Part shown: positions 22,257 through 33,604 of the stretch, in pieces
Layout: each line of letters starts with the position of its first letter
Position numbering within the stretch: the first letter of the stretch is position 1
Source: Symbiodinium natans
Taxonomy: Eukaryota; Sar; Dinophyceae; Suessiales; Symbiodiniaceae
Length of the DNA stretch: 64,000 nucleotides
NCBI GenBank assembly: GCA_905221605.1
Contig: CAJNDS010002337.1
Location: 393,001-457,000, forward strand
Reading direction: 5' to 3'
Translations under genes and position numbers: made by a program
Notes under the pieces: generated by a model
Database searches by the model: none
What the model saw: the letters and a program-made list of their open reading frames with translations, nothing else
Told to the model about the DNA's origin: nothing

Positions 22257-22610
22257 TCACCCGGCTGTTGAGGGCAGGGGGTTGAGTTTGAATTCGCTGA
22301 AAGCAATGGTTCGACTGCAGCGCGTGCAAGGGTAGAGAAAGCTGGGGCTCTTAGCCCGACGCGTAGGAGCAGTTAAGTCAACGTTGCACATGGCTTTGGC
22401 AACGTGGGCTTTGTGCTTCGCAAAGGCTCTCGCAACTTTCTTTTTGGAGCTCATGTACTCAGGAGTAGGTGAAGGGGCATCAGAACCCTGGCACTGTTTC
22501 AAATGCTTGTTTGCAACTTCGCGGGTGCTCTTTTTGGCTTTCGAGGTGTCCCCTCGTAACGGCGGCCGCCAGCCACAAGGACAAGCGTACGGACACAAGG
22601 GGTCCGGCAC
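22257..22610 (-). pseudogene. Cys/His motif protein remnant in the element
   Basis: A 117-codon minus-strand frame. Near its start is CPYACPCGWRPPL followed by HLKQCQG, spaced like a zinc-binding C-x3-C-x-C...H-x3-C cluster. Later comes PCTRCSRTIAF, a second Cys pair. The basic region KKKVARAFAKHKAHVAK is nucleic-acid-binding in character. It resembles the zinc-finger ends of retroelement proteins, but I cannot name the family. The frames to its right on the same strand (22765-23046, 23089-23364, 23408-24267) look like further frameshifted pieces of the same protein. Confidence 0.4.
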
Positions 22611-22922
22611 GGTTGGTTTGGCAGCACCGTGAAAGAGGACTCGGGCAACCTTTAAGGGCCTTAGGCGTGTTGAAGGGCACCAAAGCGGGGCGCGGGGGCA
22701 GACTCTAAACCCAAAATGCGAGAAGCACTAGAAGAACCCTTGGGCTCGCAAGAAGAGGCGGGAGTTAAGCAAAGAAGGACCAAGAGGACTTTCTGGTTCG
22801 CGGTGTGGCAGCGGCAGGCGAAGATTTCTCAAGAGCGAGGATGTCACAAGCGCGGCGTTTGGCAGGGGCAGGGCTGTCGCCAGAGCGTCCTGCTCCTTTA
22901 GAGGAAAAACACTTAGGCTTAA

Positions 22923-22972
22923 GGAACTCGTAGCGCAGTTGGTAGAGCCTGAGGTAGACAACCTGAGGGTTC
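22923..22972 (+). ncRNA. tRNA-like remnant (A-box and anticodon-arm-like)
   Basis: GTAGCGCAGTTGGTAGAGC matches the D-arm/A-box of a tRNA. It is followed by a TGAGG...CCTGA arm around a 7-nt loop TAGACAA. The T-arm is poor (GGTTCTTCTGC) and position 33 is not T, so it is not a working tRNA. A tRNA-derived short element or relict is the likeliest reading. Confidence 0.35.
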
Positions 22973-24682
22973 TTCTGCTTCTTTGGACGAGGGTCAAGCG
23001 CATAAAATTCCCGGGCGTCTACCAGGGACCAAGCCCAGACACGCAACTCGGCGTCGCGGCCTGAGCTAAGGCTCCCAAACTAACGGAATCAGCCCATTCG
23101 CCTGCCAATGCGCTCGGCGATGGGTTGAGCATCTTCCGGCGCGTAGGTGCCAGGAGGAGCCCTCGCCAGTTCGCGAGAACTCAAGACTCGAAGCTGGGCC
23201 GTCGAGGCGGCCTTTGGGCAGAAAGTCGTCATCAGACGCTTGGCTAGTAGCGCCATGGGCGTGAGCCATAGCTTGTGCAATAGCGATGTAGGCGCAGTCA
23301 CCTTTACCAGCGTTCTCACTTGTTTCGAAATGACCAGTAAAGGGGCCCTCAGTAGGGCTTGCATTCTTAGGGCGCTTTTTAGCAGGACGAGTGACTAGTG
23401 TCCGAAGCTAGACTGGCTTTAGTGCCATTAGAGTCCTCCACTTCTTCCCCACCAAAGCCCATTTGCGTGGGGCCAGGAGAATCAGAGGGAGGATCTTCAG
23501 CAAGAACTGGGCCTTGTGGAGCACTCCAAGTAGTGCAAGGAGGCGCTTTAACCTCAGGGGTTTTGCGCGCCTAGCATGTGCGCGCATGGCAGAAACCTCA
23601 GTAAAACCAGGTTCGCTGGCCCACGCCAGCAGGTTGTCCTCACCCCAGAGAGGGGTCGCGCCGGCGAGAAACCAGCAGCGAGCAAGAGTGCCTTGCGTGG
23701 TGGCACAACCAACCAAAACCAAGGGCGCAGTTGTGGATGGGCGGTAGACCAGGCGTGCTTTCGCTTGCTTGGCAAGGGAAAGGGCTTTATTGAAGTAGAC
23801 ATTGGCGGGCTTATTCTTTTCGCAAGTGATTCACTGAGGAACTGCATCAGAGCGGTGATATCCGCAGAAGCTCTGCAGGTAAGTTGATGCTGAGAGAAGT
23901 CTCAAGTTTGGAAATAGGAATTTTGCCAAGGCATGTGACCTCAGTGGGATAGGCCACCGCAGCACGAGTCTGGAGCACATCCTTGCGATGCTCGCTAATC
24001 AGCAAGGCGGGGAGCAAGCGGGGAGAGCTCGTTGCCTTGACGAACAAAGGAGGTGCAAAGCCTTTAGCAAGTGTGAGGCGACACAAGCACTTGTCGCTGA
24101 CAGCAGCCTGGGTCGTCCTTTAAGCCTTTGGGCAGCGCAACTTGCGAGGGAGGGGAGTCACCGAAGGTGTCAAAAACGGCGGGGTGAGGCTTGCTACCAG
24201 CCGGTCCGTGAACAAGAACAGTGCGTGAGTTTTGGGAAGGCTTGCCGTCACCACTCAGGGTGACCACAGTGACGTTCGATGCAGCACAGGGCCGTTAAGG
24301 ATCGGCCCACTTGTTCTAGAGCATCGTCGGAAAGGCATGGAAAGGCCTACGAAGAGGAACCAAGTCACTGTAGGAGTAAAGCAGTATCTCTTGACTGCTT
24401 CGAAGCTTGTGGTTCTCCAAAAGCAAGAACACAATCAGCTGCCCCAATTGTCCTGGGGCGCCCTGGGGCTATATGTGGCGAGCCTTCGCCTTGTTTCTTG
24501 CCTGTGCTTGCTGAGCACGGTTTCCTTTTCACGTGCTGCCTCTAACCACCTACGGGTTTAGGTTGTGCGCAGATACAGAGCCAGTGACACCCGGGCTAGC
24601 CTTCTTCTATGGAGGTTTAGTCCGCGACTTTCTCAAACGTTTGACTGCTGTTGCTTCTTGGCTGTCGGCAAACATGCCGAGC

Positions 24683-24819
24683 AACATCATCATGGTGTTC
24701 ACGATGTTGCTGTCGCGGACTAAACCTCCATAGAAGAAGGCTAGCCCGGGTGTCATGAAGAGAACCAGCGCACAGGACATGGCCATCCATGCGGTGTCGC
24801 CATTGTTGAGGCCCTCCAT
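24683..24819 (-). pseudogene. AMT: Orphan ammonium-transporter exon 1
   Basis: A complete 137-nt exon 1 with start codon ([20 protein letters not shown] intact) and the first 54 bases of intron 1. The sequence then jumps at 24628 into the inverted-repeat element. The missing exons 2-9 correspond to those kept by copy 2 on the far side of the element, and about 125 bp of exon 1/intron 1 is present on both sides. Confidence 0.85.
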
Positions 24820-25305
24820 CCCTTCGACCAAGCTGATGCTAGTGCAGGTTACCGTGCAGCGCCTTCGAGCCACATGCAAAGGCGAAGGGCCCCCTCATCA
24901 TGAACCATGAGCCATCATGAGCCATCATGAGCCTCGCAAGCCTTGCCAGCCTTGCTGGCTGAGAGCACCAGCACAAGGAGAAGAAAGTCTTTGACGAGTT
25001 GAACTCGATGAGCTGCAGGGCCGACGGTGGTCCGGTGCCACATGCAGCTCACAAGGCTTGGCAGCTAGTTTGCCAAGTCGCTGCAGTCTTCGCTGCACTG
25101 CCTAGAGGCAGGATGAGATGCTGTCCTGTGCAGCATCACTTTGAAACTTGGGTCTCCAGGATGGACCTGGAGGCCCTCTATGCAGAGTCATTCGTCTTGA
25201 AGACGATGGCGCTCACGGTACTCCATACCGTTATAAGCTACAACATGTTACATCAAAATCACAGCCGGTCGGCCAATTAGGTTGCAGGAGTTCCTTCTGG
25301 AACTT

Positions 25306-27586
25306 TCAGACCTCCGTGGCAGTGGGCTTCTCTGTGGCAGCCGCGGCTGGGGCACTTGTCAGAAGCGTCGGGGCCTCCTCGGGCTTGAAGCGCTGGGAGT
25401 GCTCGCCGAAAGCGTTGGGCTTGCCCGAGTTCTCGTTCTTGCCGTAGGCAACCTTCAAAGAACAGGACCCGATTCTACAGCAGGTTGAGTTCAGGACTCT
25501 CAAAACTCAAAAAGGCACCAGGAACTTACCCGCCACAGGCCTCGGAGTGGCAGTGGAGATCCACACCTACCAGCTAGCAGCTACCCGGATCAGGAACGGT
25601 GAAGGTTCAAGAGCTTCAGCATTCTGCATGCTCGAGCTAGCAACGACACGCTTGCAAACATCGCTTCGCCTTCCAGCTCCTGCTCCTCGCTGACCCTCAT
25701 GCGCATCACGAGGCGCATGAGGAAGAAGATCACCGCCGTGACCCCTGCGGAGTAGACAACGCCGAAAGCGGCGCCGGCGAGGTTCTTCACCAGCAGCATT
25801 CCATCGTTGCCGTAGATCAAGCCATCCCCAGAATCGAAGAAGCCGCCAAGGATGGCGCCCGCAAAGCCTCCGACTCCGTGGAGGCTGAAGCAGTCCAGCG
25901 AGTCGTCCACAAGGTTCAGCCTCTTCAGCCCGCGAGCTGCGAAGATGCAGCACAGGGCGCCAATAGCCCCAACCTCAGCACGCTGCCCCCCCCTGCCCTC
26001 ATTCCACAGGCTTTGCATTTTCTCTGTCTCCTAGCCGGTCCTAGCCATCTTCCGCTTTGATTCAACCTGTCTCTATTCCTATGAGCCTATCAGCTCTCCC
26101 ACTGCTCTTCGAGTAGCCCCCAGAGCACCCAGAGGCTCCACGAAGCCGGCGCACGGGGTGATGTTCACCTTGATTTGGGGCACGAGCGTGGAACGAAAGC
26201 TGTCACTGGCATGGCCTGTACACATGTCATGCATGTCTTGAAGGCCATGTCCGGCTAAGTCGCAAGTCCCGCCACCGCGCCGGACATGGCACCGACGGAC
26301 GTGGGGGCCCCGTCCAGGATGCGCTCCACCGTGATCCAAGTGATCATGGCCGCAGCCGCCGCGATGTACGTGGTTGCCACAGCCAAGGCGCAGTCTCCGT
26401 TGGCGGCGAAGGCGGATCCGCCGTTGAAGCCGGTCCATCCAAGCCACAGGATGCCGCCGCCCAAAATGACGAAGGGCAGGTTGCTGGGAAAGGACTCCGC
26501 TCGGTGCTTGCGCTCACCCAGAAGCGACGCGAGCGCAAAGGCTGAAGTACCCGAGCTGATGTGGACCACTGTGCCGCCAGCAAAGTCCTCCCAGAGGACT
26601 GCAGCATCTGTCGTTGAAGACAGCAGCCCTACTCACAACCCACCTTCAGCCTTCCCCCCCCCCCCCACCCGTGCCACTTTATTGATCTTTGTTGGACGTC
26701 CTTGGCGCCCATCTCGGCGATCCAGCCGCCGCCCCAGATCCAGTGGCACAGGGGCACGTACACCGCAAGGACCCAGACGACGATGAAAATGGCATACGCC
26801 GAGAACCCTGCACACGCATCGGGTCGAACACATGCCCAAACTGTCCCAAACTGCATGGTGCCTAGAGTGCTGATTGATTCTACGTTTAGAAAGCATCCGA
26901 AAAGCCGAGAAGCGAATGCGCTCCACCACAGCGCCCGAAATGATCGCCGCAGCAATGATGGCCTGGGCCATTGGTCGGGGCTAGAATAGAAGGATTTGAA
27001 ACAAGTCCTCGCGGTCTACCTGTATACCTGATCTTGCCTGATGCCTCCTGATGCCCGTATCCAACCGAGTAGCGAAGGTCATCTGGAAGACGGCGAAGGT
27101 TAAGCCTCTCGGCGAGGGGTGCCCCAAAAGGGGCGGGGGGGAGGGGGGGGGTGGTGGGGAATCATGATCTGTCGCTTGCCCAGAACTCCTAGGCCTGGCA
27201 TGGTGGTGTCGGGCCAGACCTTGTCCAGATGACGGAAGCCGACGTACGTGAAGCCCTTGCCTGCACCCCACTCGTCGAAGGACCAGCTGAAGCCGAACAC
27301 CAGCCACGTGATGGTCGTGAGTCCCATCGAGATGATGGACCTAAACTCTCAGCGTCTCATGCGTCGCTCAACATCTCTCTCAACTGTTCGCAGATCTTTC
27401 TCAAGCGTTTGGCTGCTGTTGCTTCTTGGCTGTCGGCAAACATGCCGAGCAACATCATCATGGTGTTCACGATGTTGCTGTCTCGGACTAAACCTCCATA
27501 GAAGAAGGCTAGCCCGGGTGTCATGAAGAGAACCAGCGCACAGGACATGGCCATCCATGCGTGTCGCCATTGTTGAGGCCCTCCAT
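25306..27586 (-). pseudogene. AMT: Ammonium transporter, copy 3, frameshift in exon 1
   Basis: All nine exons are present (last exon 25306-25452), but exon 1 (27451-27586) has lost one G in the Gly-Asp-Thr-Ala segment (GCGTGTCGCC instead of GCGGTGTCGCC on the plus strand). That shifts the frame six or seven codons after the usual ATG. A downstream ATG ([10 protein letters not shown]) could still start an N-terminally trimmed protein of about 430 residues, so loss of function is not certain. Exon 8 carries the AGVTAV variant. Confidence 0.8.
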
Positions 27587-28071
27587 CCCTTCGACCAAGC
27601 TGATGCTAGTGCAGGTTACCGTGCAGCGCCTTCGAGCCACATGCAAAGGCGAAGGGCCCCGCATCATGAACCATGAGCCATCATGAGCCATCATGAGCCT
27701 CGCAAGCCTTGCCAGCCTTGCTGGCTGAGAGCACCAGCACAAGGAGAAGAAAGTCTTTGACGAGTTGAACTCGATGAGCTGCAGGGCCGACGGTGGTCCG
27801 GTGCCACATGCAGCTCACAAGGCTTGGCAGCTAGTTTGCCAAGTCGCTGCAGTCTTCGCTGCACTGCCTAGAGGCAGGATGAGATGCTGTCCTGTGCAGC
27901 ATCACTTTGAAACTTGGGTCTCCAGGATGGACCTGGAGGCCCTCTATGCAGAGTCATTCGTCTTGAAGACGATGGCGCTCACGGTACTCCATACCGTTAT
28001 AAGCTACAACATGTTACATCAAAATCACAGCCGGTCGGCCAATTAGGTTGCAGGAGTTCCTTCTGGAACTT

Positions 28072-30349
28072 TCAGACCTCCGTGGCAGTGGGCTTCTCTG
28101 TGGCAGCCGCGGCTGGGGCACTTGTCAGAAGCGTCGGGGCCTCCTCGGGCTTGAAGCGCTGGGAGTGCTCGCCGAAAGCGTTGGGCTTGCCCGAGTTCTC
28201 GTTCTTGCCGTAGGCAACCTTCAAAGAACAGGACCCGATTCTACAACAGGTTGAGTTCAGGACTCTCAAAACTCAAAAAGGCACCAGGAACTTACCCGCC
28301 ACAGGCCTCGGAGTGGCAGTGGAGATCCACACCTACCAGCTAGCAGCTACCCGGATCAGGAACGGTGAAGGTTCAAGAGCTTCAGCATTCTGCATGCTCG
28401 AGCTAGCAACGACACGCTTGCAAACATCGCTTCGCCTTCCAGCTCCTGCTCCTCGCTGACCCTCATGCGCATCACGAGGCGCATGAGGAAGAAGATCACC
28501 GCCGTGATGGCTGCGGAGTAGACAACGCCGAAAGCGGCGCCGGCGAGGTTCTTCACCAGCAGCATTCCATCGTTGCCGTAGATCAAGCCATCCCCAGAAT
28601 CGAAGAAGCCGCCAAGGATGGCGCCCGCAAAGCCTCCGACTCCGTGGAGGCTGAAGCAGTCCAGCGAGTCGTCCACGAGGTTCAGCCTCTTCAGCCCACG
28701 AGCTGCGAAGATGCAGCACAGGGCGCCAATAGCCCCAACCTCAGCACGCTGCCCCCCCCTGCCCTCATTCCACAGGCTTTGCATTTTCTCTGTCTCCTAG
28801 CCGGTCCTAGCCATCTTCCGCTTTGATTCAACCTGTCTCTATTCCTATGAGCCTATCAGCTCTCCCACTGCTCTTCGAGTAGCCCCCAGAGCACCCAGAG
28901 GCTCCACGAAGCCGGCGCACGGGGTGATGTTCACCTTGATTTGGGGCACGAACTTGGAACGAAAGCTGTCACTTGCATGGCCTGTACACATGTCATGCAT
29001 GTCTTGGCCATGTCCGGCTAAGTCGCAAGTCCCGCCACCGCGCCGGACATGGCACCGACGGACGTGGGGGCCCCGTCCAGGATGCGCTCCACCGTGATCC
29101 AAGTGATCATGGCCGCAGCCGCCGCGATGTACGTGGTTGCCACAGCCAAGGCGCAGTCTCCGTTGGCAGCGAAGGCGGATCCGCCGTTGAAGCCGGTCCA
29201 TCCAAGCCACAGGATGCCGCCGCCCAAAATGACGAAGGGCAGGTTGCTGGGAAAGGACTCCGCTCGGTGCTTGCGCTCACCCAGAAGCGACGCGAGCGCA
29301 AAGGCTGAAGTACCCGAGCTGATGTGGACCACTGTGCCGCCAGCAAAGTCCTCCCAGAGGACTGCAGCATCTGTCGCTGAAGACAGCAGCCCTACTCACA
29401 ACCCACCTTCAGCCTTCCCCCCCCCCCACCCGTGCCACTTTATTGATCTTTGTTGGACGTCCTTGGCGCCCATCTCGGCGATCCAGCCGCCGCCCCAGAT
29501 CCAGTGGCACAGGGGCACGTACACCGCAAGGACCCAGACGACGATGAAAATGGCATACGCCGAGAACCCTGCACACGCATCGGGTCGAACATATGCCCAA
29601 ACTGTCCCAAACTGCATGGTGCCTAGAGTGCTGATTGATTCTACGTTTAGAAAGCATCCGAAAAGCCGAGAAGCGAATGCGCTCCACCACAGCGCCCGAA
29701 ATGATCGCCGCAGCAATGATGGCCTGGGCCATTGGTCGGGGCTAGAATAGAAGGATTTGAAACAAGTCCTCGCGGTCTACCTGTATACCTGATCTTGCCT
29801 GATGCCTCCTGATGCCCGTATCCAACCGAGTAGCGAAGGTCATCTGGAAGACGGCGAAGGTTAAGCCTCTCGGCGAGGGGGTGCCCCAAAAGGGGCGGGG
29901 GGGAGGGGGGGGGTGGTGGGGAATCATGATCTGTCGCTTGCCCAGAACTCCTAGGCCTGGCATGGTGGTGTCGGGCCAGACCTTGTCCAGATGACGGAAG
30001 CCGACGTACGTGAAGCCCTTGCCTGCACCCCACTCGTCGAAGGACCAGCTGAAGCCGAACACCAGCCACGTGATGGTCGTGAGTCCCATCGAGATGATGG
30101 ACCTAAACTCTCAGCGTCTCATGCGTCTCTCAACATCTCTCTCAACTGTTCGCAGATCTTTCTCAAGCGTTTGGCTGCTGTTGCTTCTTGGCTGTCGGCA
30201 AACATGCCGAGCAACATCATCATGGTGTTCACGATGTTGCTGTCGCGGACTAAACCTCCATAGAAGAAGGCTAGCCCGGGTGTCATGAAGAGAACCAGCG
30301 CACAGGACATGGCCATCCATGCGGTGTCGCCATTGTTGAGGCCCTCCAT
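28072..30349 (-). CDS. AMT: Ammonium transporter (Amt), copy 4
   Basis: Intact nine-exon copy: exon 1 at 30213-30349, last exon 28072-28218, no frame breaks seen in any exon. It carries Phe in WLVFGFSW, Gly in GAGKGF and the AAITAV form of exon 8. Splice sites are the same as in copy 1. Confidence 0.92.
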
Positions 30350-30835
30350 CCCTTCGACCAAGCTGATGCTAGTGCAGGTTACCGTGCAGCACCTTCGAGC
30401 CACATGCAAAGGCGAAGGGCCCCCTCATCATGAACCATGAGCCATCATGAGCCATCATGAGCCTCGCAAGCCTTGCCAGCCTTGCTGGCTGAGAGCACCA
30501 GCACAAGGAGAAGAAAGTCTTTGACGAGTTGAACTCGATGAGCTGCAGGGCCGACGGTGGTCCGGTGCCACATGCAGCTCACAAGGCTTGGCAGCTAGTT
30601 TGCCAAGTCGCTGCAGTCTTCGCTGCACTGCCTAGAGGCAGGATGAGATGCTGTCCTGTGCAGCATCACTTTGAAACTTGGGTCTCCAGGATGGACCTGG
30701 AGGCCCTCTATGCAGAGTCATTCGTCTTGAAGACGATGGCGCTCACGGTACTCCATACCGTTATAAGCTACAACATGTTACATCAAAATCACAGCCGGTC
30801 GGCCAATTAGGTTGCAGGAGTTCCTTCTGGAACTT

Positions 30836-33118
30836 TCAGACCTCCGTGGCAGTGGGCTTCTCTGTGGCAGCCGCGGCTGGGGCACTTGTCAGAAGCGTCG
30901 GGGCCTCCTCGGGCTTGAAGCGCTGGGAGTGCTCGCCGAAAGCGTTGGGCTTGCCCGAGTTCTCGTTCTTGCCGTAGGCAACCTTCAAAGAACAGGACCC
31001 GATTCTACAACAGGTTGAGTTCAGGACTCTCAAAACTCAAAAAGGCACCAGGAACTTACCCGCCACAGGCCTCGGAGTGGCAGTGGAGATCCACACCTAC
31101 CAGCTAGCAGCTACCCGGATCAGGAACGGTGAAGGTTCAAGAGCTTCAGCATTCTGCATGCTCGAGCTAGCAACGACACGCTTGCAAACATCGCTTCGCC
31201 TTCCAGCTCCTGCTCCTCGCTGACCCTCATGCGCATCACGAGGCGCATGAGGAAGAAGATCACCGCCGTGATGGCTGCGGAGTAGACAACGCCGAAAACG
31301 GCGCCGGCGAGGTTCTTCACAAGCAGCATTCCATCGTTGCCGTAGATCAAGCCATCCCCAGAATCGAAGAAGCCGCCAAGGATGGCGCCCGCAAAGCCTC
31401 CGACTCCGTGGAGGCTGAAGCAGTCCAGCGAGTCGTCCACAAGGTTCAGCCTCTTCAGCCCGCGAGCGGCGAAGATGCAGCACAGGGCACCAATAGCCCC
31501 AACCTCAGCACGCTGCCCCCCCCTGCCCTCATTCCACAGGCTTTGCATTTTCTCTGTCTCCTAGCCGGTCCTAGCCATCTTCCGCTTTGATTCAACCTGT
31601 CTCTATTCCTATGAGCCTATCAGCTCTCCCACTGCTCTTCGAGTAGCCCCCAGAGCACCCAGAGGCTCCACGAAGCCGGCGCACGGGGTGATGTTCACCT
31701 TGATTTGGGGTACGAACTTGGAACGAAAGCTGTCACTTGCATGGCCTGTACACATGTCATGCATGTCTTGGCCATGTCCGGCTAAGTCGCAAGTCCCGCC
31801 ACCGCGCCGGACATGGCACCGACGGACGTGGGGGCCCCGTCCAGGATGCGCTCCACCGTGATCCAAGTGATCATGGCCGCAGCCGCCGCGATGTACGTGG
31901 TTGCCACAGCCAAGGCGCAGTCTCCGTTGGCGGCGAAGGCGGATCCGCCGTTGAAGCCGGTCCATCCAAGCCACAGGATGCCGCCGCCCAAAATGACGAA
32001 GGGCAGGTTGCTGGGAAAGGACTCCGCTCGGTGCTTGCGCTCACCCAGAAGCGACGCGAGCGCAAAGGCTGAAGTACCCGAGCTGATGTGGACCACTGTG
32101 CCGCCAGCAAAGTCCTCCCAGAGGACTGCAGCATCTGTCGTTGAAGACAGCAGCCCTACTCACAACCCACCTTCAGCCTTCCCCCCCCCCCCCACCCGCG
32201 CCACTTTATTGATCTTTGTTGGACGTCCTTGGCGCCCATCTCGGCGATCCAGCCGCCGCCCCAGATCCAGTGGCACAGGGGCACGTACACCGCAAGGACC
32301 CAGACGACGATGAAAATGGCATACGCCGAGAACCCTGCACACGCATCGGGTCGAACACATGCCCAAACTGTCCCAAACTGCATGGTGCCTAGAGTGCTGA
32401 TTGATTCTACGTTTAGAAAGCATCCGAAAAGCCGAGAAGCGAATGCGCTCCACCACAGCGCCCGAAATGATCGCCGCAGCAATGATGGCCTGGGCCATTG
32501 GTCGGGGCTAGAATAGAAGGATTTGAAACAAGTCCTCGCGGTCTACCTGTATACCTGATCTTGCCTGATGCCTCCTGATGCCCGTATCCAACCGAGTAGC
32601 GAAGGTCATCTGGAAGACGGCGAAGGTTAAGCCTCTCGGCGAGGGGGTGCCCCAAAAGGGGCGGGGGGGAGGGGGGGGGGGGTGGTGGGGAATCATGATC
32701 TGTCGCTTGCCCAGAACTCCTAGGCCTGGCATGGTGGTGTCGGGCCAGACCTTGTCCAGATGACGGAAGCCGACGTACGTGAAGCCCTTGCCTGCACCCC
32801 ACTCGTCGAAGGACCAGCTGAAGCCGAACACCAGCCACGTGATGGTCGTGAGTCCCATCGAGATGATGGACCTAAACTCTCAGCGTCTCATGCGTCTCTC
32901 AACATCTCTCTCAACTGTTCGCAGATCTTTCTCAAGCGTTGGGCTGCTGTTGCTTCTTGGCTGTCGGCAAACATGCCGAGCAACATCATCATGGTGTTCA
33001 CGATGTTGCTGTCGCGGACTAAACCTCCATAGAAGAAGGCTAGCCCGGGTGTCATGAAGAGAACCAGCGCACAGGACATGGCCATCCATGCGGTGTCGCC
33101 ATTGTTGAGGCCCTCCAT
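30836..33118 (-). CDS. AMT: Ammonium transporter (Amt), copy 5
   Basis: Intact: exon 1 at 32982-33118, last exon 30836-30982. Exon 8 combines LAGAVFG with AAITAV, the same pair as copy 2, while exon 2 has the GAGKGF form of copies 3 and 4. It is thus a mosaic of variants found in different neighbours. Intron poly-G/poly-C tracts differ in length from other copies, with no coding effect. Confidence 0.92.
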
Positions 33119-33604
33119 CCCTTCGACCAAGCTGATGCTAGTGCAGGTTACCGTGCAGCGCCTTCGAGCCACATGCAAAGGCGAAGGGCCCCCTCATCAT
33201 GAACCATGAGCCATCATGAGCCATCATGAGCCTCGCAAGCCTTGCCAGCCTTGCTGGCTGAGAGCACCAGCACAAGGAGAAGAAAGTCTTTGACGAGTTG
33301 AACTCGATGAGCTGCAGGGCCGACGGTGGTCCGGTGCCACATGCAGCTCACAAGGCTTGGCAGCTAGTTTGCCAAGTCGCTGCAGTCTTCGCTGCACTGC
33401 CTAGAGGCAGGATGAGATGCTGTCCTGTGCAGCATCACTTTGAAACTTGGGTCTCCAGGATGGACCTGGAGGCCCTCTATGCAGAGTCATTCGTCTTGAA
33501 GACGATGGCGCTCACGGTACTCCATACCGTTATAAGCTACAACATGTTACATCAAAATCACAGCCGGTCGGCCAATTAGGTTGCAGGAGTTCCTTCTGGA
33601 ACTT

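Larger units (their letters stand above)
19509..24628. mobile_element. 5-kb inverted-repeat element interrupting an Amt copy
   Basis: The arms 19509 to about 19690 and about 24447-24628 are inverted repeats of about 180 bp with few mismatches (shared landmarks GTAGGTGG, CAGCACGTGAAAAGGAAACC and CACATATAGCCCCAGGGCG). The outer 40 bp of each arm is an Amt exon-1 fragment (GGACTAAACCTCCATAGAAG), so the right arm contains exon 1 in reverse, abutting a normal orphan exon 1. The interior has decayed minus-strand coding texture, telomere-type repeats and a tRNA-like patch. It may be a degenerate transposon, or the product of a fold-back rearrangement. No intact transposase or reverse transcriptase is visible. 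Confidence 0.75.

Noticed and set aside
19509-24628. CACTA-type DNA transposon (arms contain CACTGG...CCAGTG)
   Set aside because: The proposed ends are not the outer ends of the repeat, flanks show no matching short duplication, and no transposase is readable.
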